From: CAWUKT01 sp963923035
GTDB taxonomy: Bacteria; Bacteroidota; Bacteroidia; J057; JADKCL01
DNA length: 22,275 bases
Reading direction: 5' to 3'
NCBI GenBank assembly: GCA_963923035.1
Contig: CAWUKT010000105.1
Span: forward strand, 1 to 22,275
The stretch's first letter is position 1, and every line of letters starts with the position of its first letter. A program made the translations under genes and the position numbers. Shown in pieces: positions 1 through 7,236 of this stretch. Below the pieces are notes generated by a model that was given only the letters and a program-made list of their open reading frames with translations, did not search any database and was not told the origin of the DNA.

Positions 1-1409
1 GCGGCGGACGCGATCCCCGCGACCGGGGCGACCACCGCGATGGCGGTGGCTACCGCGAAAAGAAACGCGAATTCCGCGGCCCCTCCAACGACGGACGCGA
101 CCAGGGCGGCTACCGTGAGCCCCAGCGGGAACAACGCGAGCAGCGCGAGAACCGCGAACCGCGTGAAAACCGCGAGCAAAGAGAACCCAGAGAGCCGCGC
201 GACAACCGCGAGCAAGCCCAGTCCCAAGGTGGCGGCGATTCCCACCAGGGGGGCGGATACGATCCCAAAATGGACCCCAAAAAATACAACTTCGACGGCA
301 TCATCAGCAACCACGGTGTCCTCGAAGTCATTTCGGAAGGCTACGGATTCCTCCGTTCCCCCGAATACAACTACCTCCCTTCCCCCGACGACATTTACGT
401 CTCTCCCTCTCAGATCAAACTCTTTGGTCTGAAAACCGGAGATACCGTCTACGGCCAGATCCGGCCGCCCAAGGAAGGCGAGCGTTACTTTGCCCTGTTG
501 AAGGTTGAAACCCTCAACGGACGCCTCCCCGAAGAAGTCCGCGACCGGGTTTCCTTCGACCACCTGACGCCCATCTTCCCCGACGAGCGTTTCCACCTCG
601 AGCGCCAGGGCCAGCGGGACTTCTCCCTCCGGATTCTGGACCTCTTCTCTCCGATTGGCAAGGGCCAGCGGGGGCTTATCGTTGCACAGCCGAAAACGGG
701 TAAAACGATCCTGCTCCAGAAGGTCGCCAACGCCATCGCCGAGAACCACAAGGAAGCCTACCTCATCATCCTGCTGATCGATGAACGTCCGGAAGAAGTA
801 ACGGACATGGCCCGGAACGTAGATGGCGAAGTCATCGCTTCGACCTTCGACGAGCCCGCCGACCGCCACGTCCAGGTTTCCTCCATCGCCCTGGCCAAGG
901 CCAAGCGGATGGTGGAATGTGGCCACGACGTAGTGATTCTACTCGACTCCATTACCCGCCTTGCCCGCGCCCACAACACTGTGATGCCGGCTTCGGGTAA
1001 GATCCTTTCTGGTGGTGTCGACGCGAACGCCCTCCACAAGCCCAAGCGTTTCTTCGGTGCGGCCCGTAACATCGAGCACGGCGGTTCCTTGACCATTTGT
1101 GCCACGGCCCTGATCGATACCGGCTCCAAAATGGACGAGGTGATCTTCGAAGAATTCAAGGGTACGGGTAACATGGAACTCCAATTGGACCGCAAGATTG
1201 CCAACCGCCGGATCTATCCCGCGATTGACGTCCTCGCCAGCGGTACCCGTCGTGAAGACCTCCTGATCGAGCCGAAAGACCTCAGCCGGATTTGGGTGCT
1301 GCGGAAATTCATGGCCGACATGAACCCCATCGAGGCGATGGAGTTCCTCCTGGAACGGATTCGCGGTACCCGCGACAACCAGGAATTCCTGATGAGCATG
1401 AACGGTTAA
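1..1409 (+). CDS. rho: Transcription termination factor Rho (5' end outside window)
   Basis: RNA-dependent hexameric ATPase/helicase that ends transcription. The frame is open from position 3 and joins without a stop to the ATG at 270, so that ATG is internal and the gene enters from the left. Seen: about 85 residues rich in Arg, Glu, Gln, Asn and Gly with repeated RE dipeptides. Then comes the conserved core, numbered from the internal Met: cold-shock-type RNA-binding fold with GYGFLR (about 25-30), Walker A PKTGKT (141-146), Walker B with VVILLDSITR, and the central-channel segment with SGGVDANALHKPKRFFGAAR. The C-terminus is complete. Long disordered N-terminal insertions are known in Bacteroidota Rho and affect termination and condensate formation. 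A terminator follows 22 bp after the stop. Confidence 0.97.
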   Translation, partial: GGRDPRDRGDHRDGGGYREKKREFRGPSNDGRDQGGYREPQREQREQRENREPRENREQREPREPRDNREQAQSQGGGDSHQGGGYDPKMDPKKYNFDGIISNHGVLEVISEGYGFLRSPEYNYLPSPDDIYVSPSQIKLFGLKTGDTVYGQIRPPKEGERYFALLKVETLNGRLPEEVRDRVSFDHLTPIFPDERFHLERQGQRDFSLRILDLFSPIGKGQRGLIVAQPKTGKTILLQKVANAIAENHKEAYLIILLIDERPEEVTDMARNVDGEVIASTFDEPADRHVQVSSIALAKAKRMVECGHDVVILLDSITRLARAHNTVMPASGKILSGGVDANALHKPKRFFGAARNIEHGGSLTICATALIDTGSKMDEVIFEEFKGTGNMELQLDRKIANRRIYPAIDVLASGTRREDLLIEPKDLSRIWVLRKFMADMNPIEAMEFLLERIRGTRDNQEFLMSMNG

Positions 1410-1425
1410 AAATAGCTGTCACGTA

Positions 1426-1463
1426 CAATACAAGGGCTGCCCGTTGGGTGGCCCTTTTGTATT
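1426..1463. terminator. Bidirectional intrinsic terminator after rho
   Basis: Stem AAGGGC at 1432-1437 pairs with GCCCTT at 1451-1456. It extends inward through wobble and CCC/GGG pairs to a GTT loop, and outward through AATACAA/TTGTATT. T-rich on the plus strand and A-rich upstream, so it can serve rho and the converging AraC gene. Confidence 0.8.
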
Positions 1464-1468
1464 TGGGG

Positions 1469-2476
1469 TCAGGAGATTTGGCGGAATTCGAGGGGAGAAT
1501 GACCGGTCCAGCGCTTGAAGGAGCGGGAAAAAGTGCTGGAATCCGCGTAGTCCAGCAATTCGGCGATCTGCCCGACGCTCAGGTCGGGCCGGCGCAAGTA
1601 GGCCAGGGCAAATTCCCGGCGCAAATCATCAATCAGTTGTTTGTAGGTCAGACCTTCGGTTTTCAGGCGACGTTGGAGCGTGCGGGGACTGGTATGGAGG
1701 TGGTGCGCCACCTGCTCCACCGTGGGAAAACCCGGGGTCATCATCCGCAGGATGCTCTGCCGGAGGCGGCTGGCAAAGCCAGCTTCGGCTTCCAGCGCGG
1801 CGTTTTTCGCCTCGGCGTGGTGCACGAGGACGCGGAGCAGGTCGTAGTCCGAGGTCATGATCGGGGCCTCGACCTGGGCCCGGTCCAGCAGGAGGGCGAT
1901 CTGTTCCTGTCCAAAACGGACGGGACAGCCCATGACCCGCTCGTATTCAGCGATGGGGCCGGCCGGTTGCCACGGCAAATGCACCGCGATCGGCGCGTGG
2001 CGGTGCCGCGTCAACGATTGGAATTCGCGGATGGTAAAGGCCAGGGAGCCCTCGGCGGTATGGCGCACGGCCACGGCCGATTGTTGGGCCCAGATGGGGT
2101 TGGGGGTGAGGTTGACGCGGAAATGGTCCCCGGTCTCGGCGAGGCTCAGGGGCAGGGAGCTGCATCCAAGGTTGGCGAATTCGCAGCAATAATCCAGCGC
2201 CTGGCGCACGGTGGCGCTGGTTTGGGTGATCTGGACGATCAGTCCCGCAGCCGCGAGGTTCAGGCTTTCGCCGGCGTGCATCCCCAGGAGGGGATTGCCG
2301 GTGGCGGCCTCGGCCCGTTCCACCACCCGGTTGTAGGCCTCCGATTCCAGGCGACAGCTTTCTTGCTGCATGTCGGCCGGGCTCAGTCCGGTGAGGGCGA
2401 TCAATTCCTTGAGGTCCGCGCCTTGTTGCGCGGCAAAATGGATGATGTTCAGCACAAACCGTCCGTTGAAAGCCAT
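1469..2476 (-). CDS. AraC-family transcriptional regulator
   Basis: Predicted DNA-binding regulator of 335 aa. Seen: an N-terminal region of about 200 residues resembling the Arabinose_bd (PF12625-type) ligand/oligomerisation domain of OruR/ArgR-like AraC proteins. The C-terminal AraC double helix-turn-helix includes TVEQVAHHLHTSPRTLQRRL and a second motif with IAELLDYADSSTFSRSFKRW. I chose the ATG at 2476 (MAFNGRFVLN), because upstream extension reads into the divergent gene and has no family-like sequence. It is divergent from the SRPBCC gene across 117 bp, so it may regulate that gene; this is inference from context. Effector unknown. Confidence 0.88.
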   Translation of the reverse strand: MAFNGRFVLNIIHFAAQQGADLKELIALTGLSPADMQQESCRLESEAYNRVVERAEAATGNPLLGMHAGESLNLAAAGLIVQITQTSATVRQALDYCCEFANLGCSSLPLSLAETGDHFRVNLTPNPIWAQQSAVAVRHTAEGSLAFTIREFQSLTRHRHAPIAVHLPWQPAGPIAEYERVMGCPVRFGQEQIALLLDRAQVEAPIMTSDYDLLRVLVHHAEAKNAALEAEAGFASRLRQSILRMMTPGFPTVEQVAHHLHTSPRTLQRRLKTEGLTYKQLIDDLRREFALAYLRRPDLSVGQIAELLDYADSSTFSRSFKRWTGHSPLEFRQIS

Positions 2477-2593
2477 GAACAATAATAGTGATTTTTGGGC
2501 GGTGGCGTGAACTGCATTTCCATTGTCGTCCCAAGCAAAAAAATCCGGTTTCCATTCCCCCACCTTTGTTCCATCACTCCAATCCAAACGATT

Positions 2594-3031
2594 ATGAAAC
2601 ACCTCACGACTGAAATCACCATCGACGCGCCGGTACAAAAGGTTTGGGATGCTCTCATGGACTTCGAAAGCTATCCCGAATGGAACCCCTTCATCCGCAA
2701 GATTGAAGGAGCGGCCCGGGTGGGGGAGAAGCTGGACAATACGATTGAGCCTCCCGGACGGAAACCGATGAATTTCAAGCCGCGCGTGCTGGCGGTGAAG
2801 CCCCGGCGCGAATTTCGGTGGAAGGGAAAATTGCTGATCCCGGGTCTATTTGACGGGGAGCACTACTTTCAATTGGAAGAAATGGGGGGCGAGAAAACGA
2901 AATTTGTCCATGGAGAACGGTTCACGGGCTTGTTGGTGGGGATGCTGTGGAAATCGCTGAAGGAGCCAACGACGAAAGGCTTTGAGTCGATGAACGAAGC
3001 GTTGAAGGAAAGGGCGGAAGCAGGGAAATAG
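2594..3031 (+). CDS. SRPBCC (START-like / polyketide cyclase-type) protein
   Basis: Small cytoplasmic protein of 145 aa with the helix-grip fold that encloses hydrophobic ligands. Seen: the family N-terminus EITIDAPVQKVWDALMDFES followed by YPEWNPFIRKIEG, a central beta-rich region with RREFRWKGKLL and LFDGEHYFQLEE, and a C-terminal helix with FESMNEALKERAE. I chose the ATG at 2594 because it starts right at the first conserved strand. Upstream in-frame codons would overlap the divergent promoter region. Likely regulated by the neighbouring AraC protein, by position only. Ligand or enzymatic role not predictable. Confidence 0.85.
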   Translation: MKHLTTEITIDAPVQKVWDALMDFESYPEWNPFIRKIEGAARVGEKLDNTIEPPGRKPMNFKPRVLAVKPRREFRWKGKLLIPGLFDGEHYFQLEEMGGEKTKFVHGERFTGLLVGMLWKSLKEPTTKGFESMNEALKERAEAGK

Positions 3032-3040
3032 CGACCGGGT

Positions 3041-3208
3041 TTATTTTCCGACACACCCACAATGCGCCCTCCGAAAGTCGAGAAACGATACAGCACTCGA
3101 TTTTTTTGGGGCTTTTTTGCGGGCCCGGTAGGGAGAGCAGGCCGAAATGGACCCGGCGAGGACCAGGGCGGCGAGGAGCGGCAATGCGATGCGGCGGGCT
3201 TTGTGCAT
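3041..3208 (-). CDS. Small lipoprotein, 55 aa
   Basis: Short gene converging on the SRPBCC gene (9 bp between stops). From the ATG at 3208 the protein has a basic start (MHKARR), a hydrophobic stretch (IALPLLAALVLAG) and a lipobox-like SISAC ending at Cys24. About 31 mature residues follow, basic and ending in HCGCVGK with two further cysteines. This is the pattern of a small outer-membrane or periplasmic lipoprotein. A perfect -7 element lies 43 bp upstream and makes the longer non-ATG start at 3253 unlikely. Function unknown. Very short length keeps confidence moderate. Confidence 0.6.
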   Translation of the reverse strand: MHKARRIALPLLAALVLAGSISACSPYRARKKAPKKSSAVSFLDFRRAHCGCVGK

Positions 3209-3250
3209 GTACTCACCAACGCGGAGCGGTAACATGACCACAGGATCAAT

Positions 3251-3258
3251 CAAAAGTA
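3251..3258 (-). promoter_or_regulatory. Bacteroidota-type -7 element for the small lipoprotein
   Basis: The minus strand reads TACTTTTG, matching TAnnTTTG. Transcription would start near 3245, leaving a leader of about 37 nt before the ATG at 3208. No clear TTTG -33 element at the expected distance. Confidence 0.45.
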
Positions 3259-3398
3259 CATTTCATTCTTACGATTGACCTCTTCCTATTTGCTTAGATA
3301 AATAGTCCGACCATTCGTTTATTCTTCTGTCCATCTCCCAAACCACCCAATTATCTTGCGGCCCAATTTCAAACGCCCACCTACCAAATATTTTCAGA

Positions 3399-5360
3399 AT
3401 GATAACCAAACGACTTATTACCACCGCATTTCTTACGATTTTGATTGGACTGGGGACCTCCGCCCCGGCTCAGTTGGGGAAATTGGCGGGACAGGCCAAG
3501 AGTAAAGCCAAGAGCAAGACGAAAAACGCCGTTGAATCCAATGCTGGAGATGCAGCGAATTATACCGAGACCCTGGAAAAGGACAAGAAGCGTCTGAAAG
3601 ACCTCGCCGGGAGCCCCAATTGGGGAGATGCTGAGTTCCTGAAAAACTTCCAGTCTGGTCTGAGCTATTACTCCAACCACCTGACCAGCGCCCAGAAGAG
3701 CACCGGTGGCAAAGCAGTGGCCAAGCGCTACCTCGAGGATTTCAATACCCAACTGGTCACCTACCAGGACAATGTGGACCTCGGCGAGCAGAAGATCTAC
3801 CCGATGATCGACGACTCCGAGCAGAAAAAGGAATTTACCATCGCCTACGGGCAGATGAAGTACGAATACAAGGCGCTGAAGAAGCGGGAAGCTGAGGACA
3901 AGTCGAACTGGGGGGATGCTGAGTGGGTGGACGATTTCAAAAAGCACCTCGACGACTACGGTACCAAGATCAATACCTTCAGCGCGATGGACTCCGAAAA
4001 CATGGGCCGCGTAGAGCGCTACGAAGAGGTCCGGGGCAGCATGGAATCCCTCTACAACGAGCGCAAAGCCCTCCCCGGTCAGCGCAAGGAGGTTTCCGAC
4101 TACATGATTTCCAAGTGGAAGAACTACCAGGCCATCCAGAAAATTCAGAAGGCGGGTTGGAATGACGATGCTGGTCTGCTGGAAAATGTAAAGGCCTTTG
4201 ACTTCGCCAAGAACCGCGAAGGTGCAGCTTTCCTGAACGAATGGGGCATGAAGGTCCTCGAAGAAAGCTACGGCCGTGACGTCCTCCGTACCTTCACCAC
4301 CGATTGGGCGGGTGAAGTCCAGGCCGATGTCAAGAAAGCCATGGACGAGGCCCTGAACACGGCCAACTCCCACAAATACGCCTTTGTCCAGTACAACAGC
4401 GCCCAGCGCTACGGCAACCTCGGCGAAGCCGCGTCCCTCCTCTACCCCGAGGACGGCGCCATGACCAAAGCTGCCGCCGACGGCAAATCCCTCGCCGCCT
4501 CCAAGAAAGGCGCCTACGAGAAGGAAACCTTCACCAGCGACTACCACAAGAACAATACCTATACCATTGGGTTCTCCTCCACCGGTTCCAGCGGTTTCAG
4601 CCCCAAGGAATCCTTCAAGGCGGGCGAAAAAATCGTCCTGACCCTGTTTTTTGACCGTCCCCTCGCCCTCATCTACGGCGAAGACAAGTACATCGTCTTC
4701 AAATTCGACGGTCCCTGGGACGAAGAAGAGCGGATTCGCCTCGACCTCGCCGATGCCGACCTCGACAAGAGCCACCTCGACTATGTGATCTACGGCGACA
4801 ACAGCTTCCCCGATCCGGCCGAGGACCTCGTCCAGGAGCAATTCCTCCGCGAACTGGTGCGCGTCAAGGGCAGCCAGGGTGAAGTCACCCTGAACACCTC
4901 CGCCATCGGCAATATGGACCGCCGCCAGCAGCTCGCCGGCAAGTTCAACTTCAACGGCACCGATGTCGCTGGCATTGGCAAGTATGATACCCGCCGTGTG
5001 GCCCTCACGGATGTACGCCTCGCCGATGTCCGCATGCCCAAGGCCAAAATGACCAATAGCGGCCTCGCTGCTTCCATGAAGACGGCCTTCATGAACAAGT
5101 ACGGCGAAGAAGACGTCGTCGGCGTCAAGCGTGTGGTCATCACCAGCACCGACTGGGCCGTTCAGCGCAATGAGTGGACCGGCATCCTCCTGAGCCGCAC
5201 CATCGACGCGTGGATCGCTTACGAGCGCATCGACGGCACCTGCCGCATCGAACTCTGCGGCTTCAAGCAGGACTACCAGGGCAACAACAAGTACGGCCCC
5301 ACCTACTGGAATGGCGTAGGCGACAACGAGGAAATCTCCTGCAAGAACATTAACAAGTAA
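3399..5360 (+). CDS. Secreted protein of unknown function with internal repeat
   Basis: I do not recognise this 653-aa family. Seen: a signal peptide (hydrophobic 5-22, probable cleavage at APA-Q, common in this phylum), then a Lys/Ala/Ser-rich segment (KLAGQAKSKAKSKTK). A helical, charged region follows with two copies of a motif, NWGDAEFLKNF (74-84) and NWGDAEWVDDF (170-180), about 96 residues apart. A weaker third copy may be GWNDDAGLLENV (253-264). From about 370 onward the protein looks beta-rich, with SSTGSSGFSPKESFKAGEKI and several Asp/Glu-rich turns. There is no T9SS sorting domain at the C-terminus, so a periplasmic or Sec-released location is likely. It stands alone between promoter-containing DNA and a strong terminator. 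A full-length antisense frame is a shadow. Confidence 0.88.
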   Translation: MITKRLITTAFLTILIGLGTSAPAQLGKLAGQAKSKAKSKTKNAVESNAGDAANYTETLEKDKKRLKDLAGSPNWGDAEFLKNFQSGLSYYSNHLTSAQKSTGGKAVAKRYLEDFNTQLVTYQDNVDLGEQKIYPMIDDSEQKKEFTIAYGQMKYEYKALKKREAEDKSNWGDAEWVDDFKKHLDDYGTKINTFSAMDSENMGRVERYEEVRGSMESLYNERKALPGQRKEVSDYMISKWKNYQAIQKIQKAGWNDDAGLLENVKAFDFAKNREGAAFLNEWGMKVLEESYGRDVLRTFTTDWAGEVQADVKKAMDEALNTANSHKYAFVQYNSAQRYGNLGEAASLLYPEDGAMTKAAADGKSLAASKKGAYEKETFTSDYHKNNTYTIGFSSTGSSGFSPKESFKAGEKIVLTLFFDRPLALIYGEDKYIVFKFDGPWDEEERIRLDLADADLDKSHLDYVIYGDNSFPDPAEDLVQEQFLRELVRVKGSQGEVTLNTSAIGNMDRRQQLAGKFNFNGTDVAGIGKYDTRRVALTDVRLADVRMPKAKMTNSGLAASMKTAFMNKYGEEDVVGVKRVVITSTDWAVQRNEWTGILLSRTIDAWIAYERIDGTCRIELCGFKQDYQGNNKYGPTYWNGVGDNEEISCKNINK

Positions 5361-5387
5361 GAATTGGAGTGGTTCCATCTGGAACCG

Positions 5388-5418
5388 GAGGCTGTCCTTC
5401 GCGGGGCAGCCTCTTTTT
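5388..5418 (+). terminator. Intrinsic terminator after the 653-aa secreted protein
   Basis: GAGGCTG at 5388-5394 pairs with CAGCCTC at 5407-5413. Inner TCC/GGG pairs include one wobble. The stem is followed by TTTTT. It lies between two converging stop codons. Confidence 0.85.
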
Positions 5419-6866
5419 CATTTCTGGGCGGGCCGCTCAATCCCATACCGCTCCATCTTGCTTTTCAGCGTATTCAGGGCCACGTCGAGGGCCTTGGCGC
5501 TTTGGCTGAGGTTGTAGTTGTGAAAATGGAGGACCTTGCGGATGTGGACCGCTTCTACATCCCGCAGGCGAAATCCGACCCGCGCAGGCGGGTCCTTCAG
5601 GCGGCGGGGCAGGTCACTGGCGTGCACCTCCCCCTCGCAAAACACGTATAGGTTTTCCACCAGGTTCTCGAGTTCCCGGATGTTGCCGGGAAAGGGATAG
5701 CCCAGGAGGGCGTCGCGGACTGCGCCCTTGATGGCCAGGCGCTTGCGCCTGAACTTGCGGGCCTTTTGCTTCAGGAAAAAGTCCAGCAAGTCCCGCATTT
5801 CCCCTTTTCCCCGCTCCCGCAACGGGGGCAGTTCCAATTCTGTGACCGCCAGCCGGTAGTACAGATCCCAACGAAATTTTCCTTCCCCACACATCTTCTC
5901 CAGGTCCCGGTTCGTCGCCGCCACAATCCGCACATCAATTTTCCGGGGCTTGTTTTCCCCCACCCGCATCACTTCATTTTCCTGCAAAACCCGCAACAAA
6001 CTCTGCTGCATATACGCGCTGATGTCCCCGATTTCGTCCAGGAAAATGGTGCCCCGGTGGGCTTCTTCGAACAGGCCGGCACGGTCCTCGTCGGCACCGG
6101 TAAAGGCCCCCTTCTTGTAGCCAAACAGCCGTGATTCGAGTAGGGTATCCCCGATGGCCGAGCAGTTGACGGTGACAAAGGGCTTTTCCCGCCGGGAGCT
6201 GTCCGTATGGATGGAACGGGCGAGGTGTTCCTTGCCGGTGCCGCTCTCCCCGCGGATGAGCGTGGTGACGTTTTCCACCGCCGCGATGCGGCGGGCGCGG
6301 TCGTAAATGGGCTGGAGCGACGGCGTGATGAGGTAATTGTCGGGTACGGAAGGCTCATTCCGCACCATGATGGAGATCGGCGTCTCGCTCTGGTCAAAGG
6401 TCGTCTCGAAAAAGCGGTCTTTGCCCGGCTTCAAATGCCGGGCCGGAATCCCCTGGATGATCCGCGTCTTCGCAATGCCCTCCGAGTGCACGAGGTACCA
6501 CGACAATTGCATCATGGACGTACCGGGGCTCCAAAAAATATCAATTTCTGCCTCCCGGTTTTTCAGCACCAGGCGCTGGACCTGGGGCTTGATCTCGTGG
6601 ACATCGATGACATTGTCGATGGACATGAAGGCAATTTCGACGACGTGGGTGGGGAATTCCTTGAGAATCGCCGAGCGGATCATCTCCGCCGCGATATCGC
6701 CTTCCAACTCATCTTTTCCCGACAGCAGGATATGTTTCTCGTGGTCCGTCCACCAATGCCGGTGGAGGTTCAGGTTGGGGCTGTCTTCTATGTTGACAGT
6801 TGCTTCGGGAGCATTTCGCACGAAGTCATTGTTCGTGGCGACCCAGGACATGAGGATTTTGGCCAT
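5418..6866 (-). CDS. RtcR-like sigma54-dependent activator with CARF-type sensor
   Basis: Bacterial enhancer-binding protein, 482 aa. N-terminal about 1-165 resembles the RtcR sensor: SPGTSMMQLSWYLV (113-126) aligns with the TTGTHVAQICWFLL segment of E. coli RtcR as I recall it. The fold is CARF-like. The AAA+ domain is complete: Walker A GESGTGKE (206-213), sigma54-contact loop GAFTGA (253-258), Walker B GTIFLDEIG (272-280), arginine-finger region FRWDLYYRL (331-339) and PGNIRELEN (393-401). A Fis-type HTH lies at about 440-475 (LSQSAKALDVALNTLKSKM). In Proteobacteria RtcR senses RNA with damage-type ends and activates rtcBA. Here it is divergent from a sigma54 promoter serving a structured RNA and a Ro60-like gene, its likely targets. 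The start at 6866 gives a first beta strand (AKILMSWV) as in the family. Confidence 0.93.
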   Translation of the reverse strand: MAKILMSWVATNNDFVRNAPEATVNIEDSPNLNLHRHWWTDHEKHILLSGKDELEGDIAAEMIRSAILKEFPTHVVEIAFMSIDNVIDVHEIKPQVQRLVLKNREAEIDIFWSPGTSMMQLSWYLVHSEGIAKTRIIQGIPARHLKPGKDRFFETTFDQSETPISIMVRNEPSVPDNYLITPSLQPIYDRARRIAAVENVTTLIRGESGTGKEHLARSIHTDSSRREKPFVTVNCSAIGDTLLESRLFGYKKGAFTGADEDRAGLFEEAHRGTIFLDEIGDISAYMQQSLLRVLQENEVMRVGENKPRKIDVRIVAATNRDLEKMCGEGKFRWDLYYRLAVTELELPPLRERGKGEMRDLLDFFLKQKARKFRRKRLAIKGAVRDALLGYPFPGNIRELENLVENLYVFCEGEVHASDLPRRLKDPPARVGFRLRDVEAVHIRKVLHFHNYNLSQSAKALDVALNTLKSKMERYGIERPAQK

Positions 6867-6955
6867 GGGAGAAAATAATCAATTTTTGACCAGCTCTGTC
6901 ATGGATTGATGGGAAATGTGGTGGGGGAAGGGGGAAAACGAAGGAAAAAGGGGTT

Positions 6956-6971
6956 TGGCAAGGGGTTTGCA
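6956..6971 (+). promoter_or_regulatory. Sigma54 (-24/-12) promoter
   Basis: TGGCA at 6956-6960 and TTGCA at 6967-6971 are separated by 6 bp, giving the invariant GG-N10-GC arrangement of sigma54 promoters. The predicted start is near 6982. It points away from the RtcR-like activator and toward the structured RNA and Ro60-like gene. A weak inverted repeat, TGAC-N7-GTCA at 6887-6901, could be part of an activator site but is short and unproven. Confidence 0.85.
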
Positions 6972-6981
6972 CTTCAGGAGA

Positions 6982-7216
6982 GTGTAGTTCTTTGAGCAAA
7001 CGACAAAAGGATGCCGACAGCAAACACGATACAAAGTGCATCCTGGTCCAAATATATCCCCCGGCGGGTCGCGTGGAGCATTGGCCTCTCTGACCACCTG
7101 GGTAACACAATTCCTGAGGGAATGCCCCCAGCAAATCAACCCCTTGAAACTTCAATTTAAATTTCAGTGGCATTCCGAGGAACTTTCAGCGGGACCGTTC
7201 AGGTCCCGCTTTTTTT
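6982..7216 (+). ncRNA. Structured leader / small RNA of the RtcR-Ro60-like module
   Basis: About 235 nt lie between the predicted sigma54 start and an intrinsic terminator, with no convincing open frame. Pairings seen: AGGATGC (7008-7014) with GCATCCT (7038-7044), enclosing a 23-nt A-rich loop; TGGTC (7044-7048) with GACCA (7092-7096); CTGGG (7098-7102) with CCCAG (7127-7131). A longer stem pairs TTCCT (7111-7115) with AGGAA (7178-7182) and continues as GGAATGCC (7119-7126) with GGCATTCC (7169-7176). The terminator hairpin is last. Some stems compete, so two folds are possible. By analogy with Ro/Rsr proteins and their Y RNAs, it may be the RNA partner of the downstream protein; this is inference. 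I see no clear tRNA-like T or anticodon arm. No room remains for another promoter after the terminator, so the Ro60-like mRNA probably arises by read-through. Confidence 0.6.
7188..7216 (+). terminator. Strong intrinsic terminator / attenuator 20 bp before the Ro60-like gene
   Basis: Perfect 9-bp stem: AGCGGGACC (7188-7196) with GGTCCCGCT (7202-7210), loop GTTCA, and a run of seven T (7210-7216). It ends the small RNA and stands between the only recognisable promoter and the start codon at 7237, so it may act as an attenuator. Confidence 0.9.
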
Positions 7217-7236
7217 GATCCCAACCACCTCAAGAT

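Noticed and set aside
1292..2485. 397-aa plus-strand frame over the AraC gene
   Set aside because: Shadow of the AraC regulator; it overlaps the rho 3' end and runs through the terminator.
3209..3253. Longer start of the small lipoprotein at a TTG (3253)
   Set aside because: The TTG lies inside the predicted -7 element and would place charged residues before an otherwise complete signal peptide.
3381..5378. 665-aa open frame antisense to the secreted protein gene
   Set aside because: It is a mirror of a strongly C-biased codon pattern, lacks any family-like sequence, and the plus-strand product has a signal peptide and internal repeats.
6887..6901. TGAC-N7-GTCA as the RtcR-like activator binding site
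   Set aside because: Arms of only 4 bp and about 55 bp from the promoter, nearer than is usual; a single copy is too weak to annotate as a site.
6982..7187. tRNA or clear tRNA-like (YrlA-type) domain in the leader RNA
   Set aside because: GGTCCAAAT loosely resembles a T loop, but the flanking bases do not pair and no D or anticodon arm follows.
7036..7218. 60-aa frame within the leader RNA
   Set aside because: It runs through the terminator stem and T-run, and its sequence has no protein-like features.
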